A stretch of DNA of 64,000 bases from Methanolobus sp. ZRKC5 (GTDB taxonomy: Archaea; Halobacteriota; Methanosarcinia; Methanosarcinales; Methanosarcinaceae): assembly GCF_038446525.1 (NCBI RefSeq), contig NZ_CP151792.1:1240001-1304000 (forward strand), written 5' to 3'. The position numbers were made by a program, and so were the translations under genes. Position 1 is the first letter of the stretch. Every line of letters starts with the position of its first letter. Below are positions 16,854-26,861 of this stretch, in pieces. The notes under the pieces are model-generated. The model made no database searches. It saw only the letters and a list, made by a program, of their open reading frames with translations, and was not told where the DNA came from.

Positions 16854-17663
16854 ATGTCAGCAGGTGGAAGTGGAGCAGCCGCAGAGGCAATCCCACAGAA
16901 TAAAATTATAGCCTTTGGCGTTGTAGGCGGAATTATCGGAATATATGCAGCATATTTCCTTGTGGGCATGGTTGGACAGTATATGTCCTTCATAGGTGCA
17001 CTTGGCGCAATGTGCGGTATGATATGGGGCGCTGCAGCAGTCAGAAGAGTAGCAAGCTACGGACTTGGTACTGGTGTACCATCAATCGGTGTTCTTGCAC
17101 TTGGTATGGGCATACTTGCAGCAACATTCGGACTTTCAGTCGGAGGCGTTGCAGGACCGGTAATCGCACTTATAACAGCAGCACTTTTTGGTCTACTTAT
17201 AGGTGTTCTTGCAAACAAGATACTCAATATGGGCATCCCCATCATGGAAATATCCATGACAGAAATCGCAACAGCTGGTACGATCACCATCATTGGTCTT
17301 ACTATCGCAATGACCGGAACATTTGACTTTGCAGTAGTACTTAAGCAAGTCATCAGTACCGGATACATTGCTGTTATCTTCATAGCAGGAGGACTTGCTA
17401 TACTTCACCCATTCAATGCAAACCTGGGACCTGACGAGAAACAGGACAGGACACTCATAGTTGCATTGGAAAAAGGTGCACTGGTAATGGTAGTTGCAGG
17501 AATAGTTGCAAGCATAAACGAAGGAGCATCCGGCTCACTTACTATCCTTATAGGACTCGCACTATGGTACATAGGGTTCAGCGGTTTCTATGAGCGCGTA
17601 AAGAGAGATGCATACGTAGTAGTTGGCACTGGCCAGTTGCCAACAAAGGAGGAATTAGAATGA
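16854..17663 (+). CDS. mtrC: Tetrahydromethanopterin S-methyltransferase subunit C
   Basis: Membrane subunit of Mtr, 269 residues with seven or eight hydrophobic helices. The N-terminus ([18 protein letters not shown]) is cytosolic and polar; the C-terminus [20 protein letters not shown] is conserved. No gap to mtrD, and four bases of overlap with mtrB. Confidence 0.96.
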   Translation: MSAGGSGAAAEAIPQNKIIAFGVVGGIIGIYAAYFLVGMVGQYMSFIGALGAMCGMIWGAAAVRRVASYGLGTGVPSIGVLALGMGILAATFGLSVGGVAGPVIALITAALFGLLIGVLANKILNMGIPIMEISMTEIATAGTITIIGLTIAMTGTFDFAVVLKQVISTGYIAVIFIAGGLAILHPFNANLGPDEKQDRTLIVALEKGALVMVVAGIVASINEGASGSLTILIGLALWYIGFSGFYERVKRDAYVVVGTGQLPTKEELE

Positions 17664-17974
17664 GCATGGTACACGTAGCCCCTGAGGCACATCTTGTACT
17701 GGATCCACTTACATCCCTTCTTGCAGCAGAAAGAGAGGATATAATTGCTTATTCAATGGATCCGATCATGGCACAGCTTGATGAACTTGACAAAATAGCT
17801 GATGACCTCATCAACTCCCTGTCACCAAGCAAAGAATTAATGAACTCATTCCCAGGACGTGAACAAACCTCATACCATGCAGGTTTCTACGGCAACACCT
17901 TCTACGGTGTAATAGTAGGTCTGGGAGTCGCAGGACTTATGCTTCTGGTCATGGGCGCATTAGGAGTGATGTGA
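17660..17974 (+). CDS. mtrB: Tetrahydromethanopterin S-methyltransferase subunit B
   Basis: Small subunit of 104 residues: a soluble N-terminal part with an amphipathic helix ([18 protein letters not shown]) and one C-terminal transmembrane helix (about residues 83-102, [20 protein letters not shown]). It is a peripheral stalk-type subunit of the Mtr complex. Overlaps mtrC by four bases and sits one base before mtrA. Confidence 0.95.
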   Translation: MSMVHVAPEAHLVLDPLTSLLAAEREDIIAYSMDPIMAQLDELDKIADDLINSLSPSKELMNSFPGREQTSYHAGFYGNTFYGVIVGLGVAGLMLLVMGALGVM

Positions 17975-17975
17975 A

Positions 17976-18704
17976 ATGGTAGATAAAAGAGAACCTGCAG
18001 TCGGATGGCCAATACTTAAAGGCGAGTACGATGTCGGCGACGTTAAGAACTGTGTTGCAGTCGCAACATGTGGTTCACACCTTGCAGCAGGTCCACAGTT
18101 AGATGCAGGTGCATGTCTGACAGGCCCATGTAAGACCGAAAACCTTGGTCTTGAAAAAGTAGTTACACACGTAATATCAAACCCTAACATCAGATTCCTC
18201 ATTGTAACCGGATCTGAAGTAAAAGGTCACATTACAGGTGAAGCAATTATCAAGATCCATGAAAATGGTGTTAAAGACAACAGGATCGTCGGTGCAAGTG
18301 GTGCAATTCCTTATGTAGAGAACCTATCGGATGAAGCAATAGAGAGATTCCAACAGCAGGTTGAATGTATCGATCTCATCGGTACTGAGGACATGGATGC
18401 CATTGTTGCAAAAATCAAGGAATGTGCAGCAAAGGACCCTGGAGCTTTCGATGCAGATCCAATGGTACTTGAAATGGGAGATGGAGCAGGTGACGAAGGC
18501 GAGGAAACTGGCGGACTTAAGCCAATGGCAGCTGAAATTGCAACCGTCAGAAGCAGGATACTGGGCATCAATAAGGAAATGATGGCAATCGGTAACCTCA
18601 ACAAGTTCCACTCTGGTGTACACGCTGGTAAGGTAGAAGGCGCAATGATAGGCCTTTCAATCACATTAGCACTCCTTGGAATGCTGCTGTTCGGAGGTAA
18701 CTGA
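17976..18704 (+). CDS. mtrA: Tetrahydromethanopterin S-methyltransferase subunit A (corrinoid protein)
   Basis: Carries the cobamide that takes the methyl group from MtrH and passes it to coenzyme M. 242 residues. The Rossmann-like corrinoid domain holds the conserved His85 in [11 protein letters not shown], which corresponds to the lower cobalt ligand known in the Methanothermobacter protein. [14 protein letters not shown] and [12 protein letters not shown] are family blocks. A Gly/Glu-rich linker (around residue 170) and one C-terminal membrane helix (about 219-239) tether it to the complex. Confidence 0.97.
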   Translation: MVDKREPAVGWPILKGEYDVGDVKNCVAVATCGSHLAAGPQLDAGACLTGPCKTENLGLEKVVTHVISNPNIRFLIVTGSEVKGHITGEAIIKIHENGVKDNRIVGASGAIPYVENLSDEAIERFQQQVECIDLIGTEDMDAIVAKIKECAAKDPGAFDADPMVLEMGDGAGDEGEETGGLKPMAAEIATVRSRILGINKEMMAIGNLNKFHSGVHAGKVEGAMIGLSITLALLGMLLFGGN

Positions 18705-18705
18705 T

Positions 18706-18936
18706 ATGGCAGAAGAACAAGAATATGGAAAAGGCGTACCAATGGTCATAAACCCACAGATGGGACCCATTGAAGCCGTAGTTGAGGATATCCGTTACAG
18801 AGCCCAGCTCATTGCAAGAAACCAGAAACTCGATTCAGGAGTATCTGCAACAGGTGTATCTGGTTTTATAGCAGGATTCGTATTTGCGCTGGTAATGGTA
18901 GTAATAATACCTATGTTCGTCTGGAAGGTGATTTAA
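18706..18936 (+). CDS. mtrF: Tetrahydromethanopterin S-methyltransferase subunit F
   Basis: 76 residues beginning [14 protein letters not shown]. The frame extends ten codons upstream into mtrA, but the ATG at 18706, one base after the mtrA stop, gives the proper family start. The N-terminal half resembles the C-terminal part of MtrA ([21 protein letters not shown]) and is followed by one membrane helix. The exact role in the Mtr complex is not established. Confidence 0.94.
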   Translation: MAEEQEYGKGVPMVINPQMGPIEAVVEDIRYRAQLIARNQKLDSGVSATGVSGFIAGFVFALVMVVIIPMFVWKVI

Positions 18937-18937
18937 A

Positions 18938-19171
18938 ATGGCTGACAGTAGCGACAGGGTACCAAGCGTAGTTACAAATCCGGAAGACTTCAACGCAGTA
19001 CTTGAGAAACTCAACCTGATAGATGAGAAGGTCGAGTTTGTTAACAGTGAAGTAGCACAACGTATCGGAAAGAAAGTAGGAAGAGACATAGGAATATTAT
19101 ACGGAGCTGTTGTTGGAATAATCATATTCCTGCTTTATGTTCTGTTCCTTGCACCTATGCTCGGTATTTAA
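18938..19171 (+). CDS. mtrG: Tetrahydromethanopterin S-methyltransferase subunit G
   Basis: 77 residues: a polar helical N-terminus (NAVLEKLNLIDEKVEFVNSE) and one C-terminal membrane helix (about residues 50-73). Small single-span subunit of Mtr, one base after the mtrF stop codon. Confidence 0.94.
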   Translation: MADSSDRVPSVVTNPEDFNAVLEKLNLIDEKVEFVNSEVAQRIGKKVGRDIGILYGAVVGIIIFLLYVLFLAPMLGI

Positions 19172-19189
19172 AATAAAGAGGTTGTTCAT

Positions 19190-20146
19190 ATGTTCAAATT
19201 TGACAAGAAACAAGAGGTATTCGAGGTCGGCGGAGTTAATTTCGGTGGCCAGCCAGGCCAATACCCAACAGTACTTATAGGAACGATGTTCTACAACAGG
19301 CACAAGATTGTGACTGATGAAGACAAGGGTGTCTTCGATGTAGAGGCTGCAAACAAATTATGGCAGTCAATGGTTGACATGGGACAGATCACTGGTAACC
19401 CAATCGTAAACCAGATTGTAGGAGAAACACCGGAAGCAATCAAAAAATATATCGACTGGTTCATTGAAGTCGATGAAAAGACACCATTCCTTATTGACTC
19501 ATCTGCAGGCGATGTACGTGCAGCTGCAGCAGCCTATGTGACAGAAATAGGTGTAGCTGACAGGGCAATCTACAACTCAATCAACGCCAGTGTCCATGCT
19601 GACGAGATCGAGGCAATCCGAGACAGCGACATCAATGCATCCATTGTCCTTGCATTCAATGCAACCGACCCAAGCGTAAAAGGAAAACTTGAGATCCTTG
19701 AGAGCGGCGGTACAGGTCAGGAAAAGGGTATGCTTGAGATAGCAAAGGAATGTGGAATCACAAAGCCATTGATCGATGTAGCAGCAACACCACTGGGCGC
19801 AGGTTCCGGTGCATCCATGAGAGCAGTAATTGCTGTTAAGGGTCACCTTGGACTCCCTGTTGGTGGTGGATACCATAATATGGCATCTGCATGGGACTGG
19901 ATGAAGACTTACAAAAAGCAGTTCGAGACAAAAGAAGAGAGGCAGGCAATCTACATGCCAGCTGATATCGGAACAAACCTTGTACCACAGATACTCGGTT
20001 CAAACTTCCAACTCTTCGGACCTATTGAGAACACTTCAAAAGTATTCCCTGCAACAGCAATGGTTGACATTATGCTTGCAGAGACTGCAAAGGAACTCGG
20101 CCTTGAGATCATGGACGAGAACCACCCAATCAACAAGCTGGTTTAA
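19190..20146 (+). CDS. mtrH: Tetrahydromethanopterin S-methyltransferase subunit H
   Basis: Soluble methyltransferase subunit, 318 residues, with the TIM barrel of the pterin-dependent methyltransferase family. It moves the methyl group from methyl-tetrahydromethanopterin to the cobamide of MtrA. Blocks seen: FEVGGVNFGGQPGQYPTVL at the start, FLIDSSAGDVRAAAAAY (Asp/Ser near the pterin site) and PLGAGSGASMRAVIAVKGHL. AGAGGTT precedes the ATG. Last gene of the operon; its stop lies inside the terminator stem. Confidence 0.97.
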   Translation: MFKFDKKQEVFEVGGVNFGGQPGQYPTVLIGTMFYNRHKIVTDEDKGVFDVEAANKLWQSMVDMGQITGNPIVNQIVGETPEAIKKYIDWFIEVDEKTPFLIDSSAGDVRAAAAAYVTEIGVADRAIYNSINASVHADEIEAIRDSDINASIVLAFNATDPSVKGKLEILESGGTGQEKGMLEIAKECGITKPLIDVAATPLGAGSGASMRAVIAVKGHLGLPVGGGYHNMASAWDWMKTYKKQFETKEERQAIYMPADIGTNLVPQILGSNFQLFGPIENTSKVFPATAMVDIMLAETAKELGLEIMDENHPINKLV

Positions 20147-20168
20147 AACCAGCTTTCTTTTTTTATTT
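20135..20168 (+). terminator. Strong intrinsic terminator of the mtr operon
   Basis: AAGCTGGTTT (20135-20144) pairs with AAACCAGCTT (20146-20155) in a nearly loop-less palindrome, followed by TCTTTTTTTTATTTATT. The mtrH stop codon is within the stem. Confidence 0.85.
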
Positions 20169-20376
20169 ATTAACAATTTAGCAAGGAACCGCAGGTATTA
20201 TTTAAAATCCCGCACCCTGTTTACCAACGTACATTTACAATTCACATACACACATACAATTATAGGCTGGACTGTATGACCTTCCAAATGTGGAGGAACT
20301 AAAACAGGAACTACCTATAATAAGCATAACATTTCCAAGAGCAAAATAATTAAAGCAACAAATACTATCATCTAGA

Positions 20377-20946
20377 ATGACCGAGGCAATGCTGATATGG
20401 GACAATCCTTTGTTGTTTGAGAAACTGTTCAAAGAGCATGGCATAAAGTGCCAGAGAATTGTATCTGAATCAATTGGCACACCTTTTACCCCGGCATGCA
20501 AATGTGTGGTTATTCCAACCGGTTTTGCGAATAAGGAATACACGAAGATCTTGCCTGGAATTGAAAGGAACGTTAAAAACTTCGAGAAATTTGTAAGCAG
20601 AGGCGGCAACCTCGTAATATTCAGCCCCATGGTACCTCATTACAAATACAACTGGCTTCCAATGGAACTCGAATACGTACAGCAACAACAGCAAGTAACC
20701 CCCGTCTGCAAAACAAAAGACCATGAAGCACAGTGTCTTGTCGAAGACACCTGCACTGAAGTAGAATTTGATGGATATTTCTCAAAAACAGATGCGGAAG
20801 TAGTGTTCAGTGATGAAACAGGAAACCCACTTATGGTTGTAAAGGAATTGGGAGATGGCAAAATAATTGCCACGACCATTCACGAGTTTCCATCAGGAAA
20901 GTTCCTTAAATGGATCAATGAAACTGCAAAAATGAGCAAATTGTAA
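20377..20946 (+). CDS. Uncharacterised soluble protein, possibly GATase-1/ThuA-like fold
   Basis: 189 residues. The pattern of strands and helices (AMLIWDNPLLFEKLFKEHGI, CVVIPTGFAN, FVSRGGNLVIFSPM, ELGDGKIIATTIHEFPSG) resembles the beta/alpha layout of class-I glutamine amidotransferase-like domains, but the nucleophile Cys elbow is not evident, so enzyme activity is doubtful. A short Gln run (YVQQQQQV) interrupts the middle. It lies between mtrH and a convergent methanogen protein; function unknown. Confidence 0.6.
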   Translation: MTEAMLIWDNPLLFEKLFKEHGIKCQRIVSESIGTPFTPACKCVVIPTGFANKEYTKILPGIERNVKNFEKFVSRGGNLVIFSPMVPHYKYNWLPMELEYVQQQQQVTPVCKTKDHEAQCLVEDTCTEVEFDGYFSKTDAEVVFSDETGNPLMVVKELGDGKIIATTIHEFPSGKFLKWINETAKMSKL

Positions 20947-21225
20947 CTATTCTTTAAAATCCTTCTCAAGCTGCTCTGCAATATCTGCGGCATCAGGCAC
21001 CCTGAGTACAAAGAGTCCAAAACATGGCTTGATGAACTGGAAGAACACCTCGTCTCCTTTTACTCCAACCGGAACATTATCCCCCATAAGAGCCACACCA
21101 CGCAACCGATAACCACCGGCAACGTGATACACCTTATCAGACTTTTCCTGGATGAGTTTATCGCACTGAGCCGGAGTAGCTCCCTTTAACAGGATTTCAA
21201 ATGGAATGTCATTGATACAAGCCAT
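20947..21225 (-). CDS. Small methanogen-conserved protein (possibly DUF1894)
   Basis: 92 residues, beta-rich (KVYHVAGGYRLRGVALMGDNVPVG) with a C-terminal acidic helix. I associate it with small methanogen-only families such as DUF1894, but the exact family is not certain. AGGTG precedes the ATG. It ends in a TAG directly abutting the TAA end of the gene at 20377, and lies just downstream of purM on the same strand (16 bases), so the two may share a transcript. Confidence 0.65.
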   Translation of the reverse strand: MACINDIPFEILLKGATPAQCDKLIQEKSDKVYHVAGGYRLRGVALMGDNVPVGVKGDEVFFQFIKPCFGLFVLRVPDAADIAEQLEKDFKE

Positions 21226-21241
21226 GGTAACACCTTATAGA

Positions 21242-22246
21242 TTATTCAACAATAACAAGTTCACCAGTCTTTATACTTTTTTCCACGATACGACCTACTA
21301 TTTTTCCACCAGTCATACTGGCAGCTTTTTCAGCCTGATCAAGCGGAAGTATGATCACAAATCCCATTCCCATATTGAATGTCCTGTACATTTCAAGATC
21401 ATCAACATTGCCTTCTTCCTGAAGGAACTTGAAGATAGGAGTTGGCTCTATCGGATCAGTGAAATCAAAACCAAGATCTGTCACACGTTTAAGTTTCAAT
21501 AGACCGCTGCCCGTTATATGCGCAAGACCATGTACTTCGCATTCCTTAATGACATCAAGGACTTCCATGTAGATACGGGTAGGAATCAGAAGCTCATCAC
21601 CTACTGTAGTTGATGCATCGTAAGGGAACTCATCTTGATATGAATAGGAAGATTCGTCAACTATCTTTCTGGCAAGGGTGTAGCCATTACTGTGAACACC
21701 ATCACTTGGAATGCCAACAATTGCATCCCCAAGTTGGACCTTTTCCCCTGTAATGATCTTATCTTTTTTGACCATTCCCAGACAGGTACCTGCAAGATCA
21801 AAACCTTTCACTATATCTGGAAGAGTAGCCGTTTCACCACCAACTATTGACATGCGTGAGATCTCAGCACCCCGCCTCAGACCTTCACCGATCTGAGCTG
21901 CAAAGTCCTCATCATGTTTTTCAAGGGCAAGATAATCAACAAATGATAGAGGTTCGGCACCTATGGCAAGCAGATCATTGACATTCATTGCAATACAATC
22001 AATTCCCACAGTATTCCACCGCTGCATCTCATTTGCTATCAATACTTTGGAACCCACACCATCTGTAGCAAGAGCGAGAGCATACTCACCAAAGTCTATA
22101 AGGCCTGCATAATGGCCGATACCGGTCAACGGAGCACCCAGACCCTCACGCTTGTAAGTCATACCCTTTGTGAGTGCCTTGATAGTCTCTTCTTCCTTTT
22201 CGATGTCAACCCCGGAATCAGCATACGTTAGGTGTTTATCGTTCAT
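21242..22246 (-). CDS. purM: Phosphoribosylformylglycinamidine cyclo-ligase
   Basis: AIR synthetase, fifth step of purine synthesis, ATP-dependent ring closure to aminoimidazole ribotide; 334 residues. Family blocks: LTYADSGVDIEKEEE at the start, ALATDGVGSKVLIA, NDLLAIGAEPLSFVDYLA, SIVGGETATLPD and PSDGVHSNGYTLAR. The frame extends 20 codons further upstream inside the aspartokinase gene; ATG at 22246 matches the family start and overlaps the aspartokinase end by 11 bases. Confidence 0.95.
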   Translation of the reverse strand: MNDKHLTYADSGVDIEKEEETIKALTKGMTYKREGLGAPLTGIGHYAGLIDFGEYALALATDGVGSKVLIANEMQRWNTVGIDCIAMNVNDLLAIGAEPLSFVDYLALEKHDEDFAAQIGEGLRRGAEISRMSIVGGETATLPDIVKGFDLAGTCLGMVKKDKIITGEKVQLGDAIVGIPSDGVHSNGYTLARKIVDESSYSYQDEFPYDASTTVGDELLIPTRIYMEVLDVIKECEVHGLAHITGSGLLKLKRVTDLGFDFTDPIEPTPIFKFLQEEGNVDDLEMYRTFNMGMGFVIILPLDQAEKAASMTGGKIVGRIVEKSIKTGELVIVE

Positions 22247-23654
22247 TTGAAATCCCTGCATTATTATCAAGTTCAAATTCTTTGTGTAAGGTCCGCACAG
22301 CATCAAGCGATTCCCTTGAACTTATTACAAAGGAAATATTGTGCTGTGATGAGCCCTGACTAATCATAATAATATTTATACCGAATTTTCCAAGAGAGTT
22401 GAATACTTTTCCTGCAACTCCCGGAATGCCATCCATTCCTGCACCAACAACAGCAACTACACAGACATCACGATCATAGGCAACATCGCCCACCACATTG
22501 GTCGTGAATTCTGACCTTATTGTTGCTACTGCCGTCTCAAGATGATCCTCATTGACCACCAGCGACATGTTAGCTTCAGAAGAACCCTGGCTAATCATAA
22601 TAATATTGACACCTGCATTTGCAAGTGTGGAAAATACCCTTGCTGCCGTACCGATTGTACCCACCATTCCGGCTCCACATATATTAATAAGGGCAACCTT
22701 ATTGATGAGAGTTACTGCCTTGACAACATCCTGTGCCTGATGCTGTTCTGCAACGATCAAAGTACCCGGAAAATCCGGCTCAAAGGTATTCTTCACACGT
22801 ACAGGTATCTTGTGTCTGATAGCAGGCTCAATGGTCCTCGGATGAAGAACCTTGGCACCGAAATAAGAAAGTTCCATAGCCTCGATATATGATATCTGAG
22901 GTATTGGGCTTGCCTCCGGCACTATTTTAGGATCAGTGGTCAGTATTCCATGAACCTCTTTCCAAAGCCATATTTCATCAGCATTAATAGAAGCACCTAT
23001 AATGGATGCGGAGAAATCAGAACCTCCACGCCCAAGGGTGGTAATTATATCCTGTTTATTCTGGGCAATGAAACCGGTAACCACCGGAATGTGATCCTTG
23101 AGTAAAAGACAGAGCCTCTCATGTACCTGAGAATAACTGTCTTCAAGTGGTTTTGCATCACCATAATTGGAATCTGTGACAATACCTGCCTCCCCACCTG
23201 TGAATGCTTTTGATAGAGTGCCAAGTGAGCGAATAGAACCGCTTACAATAGGAACTGCAAGACGCTCGCCATATGAAGAAATATAATCTATTGAACGTTT
23301 GGTCAGTTCACCAAGATAGCATATACCGATCAAAGCTTTTTCAAGCTCATCGACCCTGCTATCTATTACCTCTACACATTCTGACCTTATCTTATCATTA
23401 TCAATAGCAACGTTAATTGCATCATAATGCTTTTTGGACAGATCGGTAATGAATTCCTTGACCTGGGTCACTTTGCCATTTATAGCTACTTCTTTTGCAG
23501 TGTTCAGCAATCCGTCTGTAACACCACCAAGTGCAGAGGTCACTGCCACAAGTTCATTGCCATCCGTATGGTATTGCCTTAAAAGCTCTGCCACATGCCG
23601 GATCTTTTCACCGTTTTCCACGGAAGTCCCGCCGAACTTCATTACGATTCTCAT
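22236..23654 (-). CDS. lysC: Aspartate kinase
   Basis: Phosphorylates aspartate, the first step toward lysine, threonine and methionine. 472 residues. N-terminal kinase domain with KFGGTSVENGEKI (residues 5-17) and the LGRGGSDFSASIIG substrate block; two ACT domains follow (about 320-390 and 395-460), each with the IIMISQGSSxxN loop, so feedback inhibition by an end product is likely. It overlaps purM by 11 bases, suggesting a shared transcript although the pathways differ. Confidence 0.94.
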   Translation of the reverse strand: MRIVMKFGGTSVENGEKIRHVAELLRQYHTDGNELVAVTSALGGVTDGLLNTAKEVAINGKVTQVKEFITDLSKKHYDAINVAIDNDKIRSECVEVIDSRVDELEKALIGICYLGELTKRSIDYISSYGERLAVPIVSGSIRSLGTLSKAFTGGEAGIVTDSNYGDAKPLEDSYSQVHERLCLLLKDHIPVVTGFIAQNKQDIITTLGRGGSDFSASIIGASINADEIWLWKEVHGILTTDPKIVPEASPIPQISYIEAMELSYFGAKVLHPRTIEPAIRHKIPVRVKNTFEPDFPGTLIVAEQHQAQDVVKAVTLINKVALINICGAGMVGTIGTAARVFSTLANAGVNIIMISQGSSEANMSLVVNEDHLETAVATIRSEFTTNVVGDVAYDRDVCVVAVVGAGMDGIPGVAGKVFNSLGKFGINIIMISQGSSQHNISFVISSRESLDAVRTLHKEFELDNNAGISNER

Positions 23655-23763
23655 GATACAACCACGTTTAATTTGTCAGCTAATTTCGTCTATAAACAGT
23701 GCAGACTAATATAAAGATTATGAGTAAAGCAAACATGGTTCCAAGGCAGATAAAATAAAAAAA

Positions 23764-24993
23764 TTACCTGAATTTCTTAAAGAACATTAAAAACACAACA
23801 AAAACTCCTGCTGTCACAATTAGAGATACCATATTCGAAACATTAGATGTGGAAGGCAACGATGGTAAGGAGAAATTAGCGGACTTGTCAGAAGCAGTTC
23901 CATTCCCAAAGCCTTCTGTAGCTGAATTTGCCATTTCGATAATTGATTCTGTAATATTTTCCTTTATGTTGACAGACACCGAAAATTCCTCAGAATAATA
24001 TGAAATGTCATCATCTTCACCAATTGTCATAAGTGTTGCTTTATGCACTCCTGCATCCAGTTCTTCAGTCACCGTTCTATAAATTCCCGGATTTACGTAT
24101 CTTCTGGAATCCACAAGTTCGCCATCAACCATAATTCGGACCTCTGGAAAAGAATCATCGACATAGTAACTGACAATAGCAACACGTCCGGCCTTTAATC
24201 CGCCATCAACCGGAGACTCGACATTTATGTCAATCCCATCCGAATACTTATCGTCACCATCAGCACCAGATATTGAGTTCTGCTGCAATGAAACATGTTT
24301 GAGGAAAACAGTAATTGAATCATCAGTTTCAAAAAAAGCCTTCACATTTGCAAGGAAAATCGTCCGTGGTTGTTTGTCGGAATAAGCTGTGTAATAGAAA
24401 TAATCCCCTTCTTCAACTTCATCCTCTTTCACCAGTTTCCCGCTAAGCCTGAGCTCCAGGGAGACTTCACCATCATCCACACCAGTAGCCGTAAGGGTAT
24501 AAAAGCCTGCCAATTCAAGCTCTGAATCATCTTTTAAAGTATAACTCTTGTCCAGAATTAGATAATCATCAACGTCTTCCACGGGATCAATATATTGTTC
24601 AATGTAAATGGTAGAATAGATCTCATCATCTGACTTTTTCACAGAACCTTCCGGAGTTATCCTGAGGATTAAGTAATCTACTTCTGTTTCTTCGTCATCA
24701 TCTTCATCTTCAACTATTGAACGGACATACTCAAACGGATTATCTTCTTTAGCAAAGTTTTCATCCAGCTTGACCTCTTCCCCATTAAGGTACAATTCTA
24801 CCAGGATGGCACCACTTTTGCTGTTCATATCCACAACTTTAAATGAGTAACCTTGCTCCAGGAAAATCTCATCCTGTACACTTACGGCAGGTTCCGAATA
24901 ATGTATCATCGCTTCTGTCCTGATACCTGAAACAGGGGAAATGCACAGGATAAGCATACAAATGAAGATAATTACAAAATGTATATATTTCAT
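23764..24993 (-). CDS. Secreted membrane-anchored protein, S-layer-like
   Basis: 409 residues. A signal peptide (residues 1-23, hydrophobic HFVIIFICMLILCISPVSG) and one C-terminal membrane helix (LIVTAGVFVVFLMFF) followed by Lys-Lys-Phe-Arg put the body outside the cell. The body is acidic and beta-rich with two related halves, each starting with a LxxGYxFKVVD/LILDKSYTLK type strand pair; repeats like these occur in Methanosarcina S-layer-related surface proteins. A Ser/Asn-rich stretch before the helix is a probable glycosylated spacer. GAGGTT precedes the start. Likely a cell envelope protein; no enzyme motif seen. Confidence 0.68.
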   Translation of the reverse strand: MKYIHFVIIFICMLILCISPVSGIRTEAMIHYSEPAVSVQDEIFLEQGYSFKVVDMNSKSGAILVELYLNGEEVKLDENFAKEDNPFEYVRSIVEDEDDDEETEVDYLILRITPEGSVKKSDDEIYSTIYIEQYIDPVEDVDDYLILDKSYTLKDDSELELAGFYTLTATGVDDGEVSLELRLSGKLVKEDEVEEGDYFYYTAYSDKQPRTIFLANVKAFFETDDSITVFLKHVSLQQNSISGADGDDKYSDGIDINVESPVDGGLKAGRVAIVSYYVDDSFPEVRIMVDGELVDSRRYVNPGIYRTVTEELDAGVHKATLMTIGEDDDISYYSEEFSVSVNIKENITESIIEMANSATEGFGNGTASDKSANFSLPSLPSTSNVSNMVSLIVTAGVFVVFLMFFKKFR

Positions 24994-25104
24994 CGAAACC
25001 TCACATAATTAAACTGGATAAAAATGACATAATGGTATGTTACTTAGCTGACATATATTAATGCCTTATAGCTTTTATTTATTTCTATTAATATAGGTGA
25101 AAAT

Positions 25105-26301
25105 ATGAAATATGTAGTACTTATCGGAGATGGCATGGCAGATGAGCCCCTGGAGGAACTTGGAGGAATGACAGTTCTTCAGAAAGCCAACACAAGCAAT
25201 ATGGATTATATTACCATGTATGGCAGAGCAGGACTGGCACAAACAGTCCCTGAAGGATTGCCGCCTGGAAGTGACGTGGCGAATATGTCAATTGTGGGCT
25301 ATGATCCTAAGAAGTACTATTCGGGAAGGGCACCTCTTGAAGCTGCAAGTATGGGAGTGGATCTCGAAAAGAACGATGTTGCTTTTCGCTGTAACCTTAT
25401 AACTATTAAGGATGATCTCATTGTCGATTACAGTTCAGGACATATCACTAATGAGGAAGCTAAGGAACTCATTGAGAGCATAGATTCTGAACTTGGTAGC
25501 GATAAACTCAGTTTCCACCCGGGCATCAGCTACAGGCACCTTATGGTAGCAAAGGAAGGACTTGGAGCTAATACAGAATGCGTACCACCACATGATGTTA
25601 TCGATGAGAACAGGCATGAACACATGCCAAAGGGAGAAGACAGCGAGATCATCTCAGATCTTATAGAAAGCTCCATGAAAATACTGGAAACACAACCAGT
25701 AAATGAAAAGAGAATTGCCGAAGGCAAGAATCCTGGGAACTCCATATGGCTTTGGGGACAGGGATTTGCACCTGCATTCACTCATTTCAACGAGCTTTAC
25801 GGACTCAAAGGTGCTATAATCTCAGCTGTCGACCTTGTAAAAGGAATAGGAATCTACGCAGGACTTGATGTCATTGAGGTCCCAGGAGCAACCGGTTACC
25901 TTGATACAAATTATATTGGCAAGGGTGAGTATGCCATAGAAGCCCTCAAAGACCATGATTTCGTGTTCGTACACGTGGAAGCACCAGACGAAGCAGGCCA
26001 CATGGGAGATATGAATGCGAAGATACAGGCAATCGAGGATTTCGATGAGAAGGTCGTAGGCACCGTTCTCAAGGCTGCCATGGAAATGGAAGAGGACATA
26101 ACCATTATGGTATTGCCGGACCATCCCACACCAATTGCATTAAGGACCCACACATCAGTGCCAATCCCCGTAGCTATATACTGCACCTCAGAAGAAGCGC
26201 CGGACAGTGCAGATGCCTTTGACGAGGATTCTGTTCAGAAAGGCTCACTCGGAACAGTATATGCACCTGACCTGGTGGGAATGTTAATCAATATGAAGTG
26301 A
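25105..26301 (+). CDS. apgM: Cofactor-independent phosphoglycerate mutase, archaeal type
   Basis: Interconverts 3- and 2-phosphoglycerate in glycolysis/gluconeogenesis; alkaline phosphatase superfamily. 398 residues. Metal ligand Asp in LIGDGMAD near the start, catalytic Ser62 in [16 protein letters not shown], and C-terminal ligands in [14 protein letters not shown] and [14 protein letters not shown] stands before the ATG. A minority of this family is annotated as homoserine kinase, and an aspartokinase lies 1.5 kb away, but the residues do not separate the two. Confidence 0.9.
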   Translation: MKYVVLIGDGMADEPLEELGGMTVLQKANTSNMDYITMYGRAGLAQTVPEGLPPGSDVANMSIVGYDPKKYYSGRAPLEAASMGVDLEKNDVAFRCNLITIKDDLIVDYSSGHITNEEAKELIESIDSELGSDKLSFHPGISYRHLMVAKEGLGANTECVPPHDVIDENRHEHMPKGEDSEIISDLIESSMKILETQPVNEKRIAEGKNPGNSIWLWGQGFAPAFTHFNELYGLKGAIISAVDLVKGIGIYAGLDVIEVPGATGYLDTNYIGKGEYAIEALKDHDFVFVHVEAPDEAGHMGDMNAKIQAIEDFDEKVVGTVLKAAMEMEEDITIMVLPDHPTPIALRTHTSVPIPVAIYCTSEEAPDSADAFDEDSVQKGSLGTVYAPDLVGMLINMK

Positions 26302-26341
26302 GCGGGACAATTACAAACCACACCGCTTGATGTCTTTTTCA

Positions 26342-26368
26342 TGAGCCACTCCATGGCTCACCTTTTAG
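26342..26368 (+). terminator. Hairpin after apgM
   Basis: TGAGCCA (26342-26348) and TGGCTCA (26354-26360) form a perfect 7-base stem with a 5-base loop, followed by CCTTTTAG. Its place 40 bases after the apgM stop suggests a transcript end. Confidence 0.5.
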
Positions 26369-26448
26369 ATGTAGAACTACGAGCATAATCATTTTTAGTG
26401 AGACTTACAATAAATGAAGCAGATAGTCCTCACCATAAATAGATGAAT

Positions 26449-26482
26449 AAGCCCCCATAAGAATATGGGGCTTTCACTTTTT
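26449..26482 (+). terminator. GC-rich hairpin with T-rich tail
   Basis: AAGCCCCCATA pairs with TATGGGGCTT with one bulged base and a short AGAA loop, followed by TCACTTTTTAA. A strong intrinsic terminator shape about 150 bases after apgM; it may back up the first hairpin or end an unseen short transcript. Confidence 0.6.
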
Positions 26483-26786
26483 AATAACCCTGAATTTTGC
26501 GGCATCAGTTAGAAATATCATCATCCTTTGCTCAGTCGGGGTAACTGTCATCATCGCCGCAGAAAATACAATGCACATATAGTATATTATTCTTCTTGAA
26601 AGGTCTTTGAACAGACATACAAAAAAGAGAGAATATGATACAAAGTCATGTCTGAAACTCTTTAATATTGAGCAAATGAAAAGCGATTTCTTTATATAGC
26701 AGAGGATTAAACCTTTTAAAAGGTTGGTCATTCAGCATATTTGTACTCTGGAAAAAACAAGTAAAATATACTTTACTTTTTTCCAC

Positions 26787-26824
26787 AAAGCCAGATGCCA
26801 ATAGATAGCTTTGGCTTTTTCAAG
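26787..26824 (+). terminator. Hairpin with T-tail just upstream of the regulator gene
   Basis: AAAGCCA (26787-26793) pairs with TGGCTTT (26812-26818) around an 18-base loop, followed by more T. It lies 40 bases before the FilR1-type gene, between a TATA-like stretch (about 26764) and the start codon, so it could act in the leader as an attenuator or end upstream transcription. Confidence 0.35.
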
Positions 26825-26861
26825 TCAGGAAGAAATATGACTAGCATGAAGGAGTAAGGGC

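Larger units (their letters stand above)
26302..26861. other. 560-base spacer between apgM and the FilR1 regulator
   Basis: Contains the two terminator hairpins at 26342 and 26449, a third hairpin at 26787 next to the regulator gene, and AT-rich sequence. A reverse open frame at 26474-26731 has no ribosome binding site and a low-complexity product, so it is not counted. No RNA gene is recognisable. Confidence 0.5.

Noticed and set aside
26474-26731. 85-codon reverse frame
   Set aside because: No ribosome binding site, unusual composition, and a strong terminator hairpin directly adjacent; no family resemblance.
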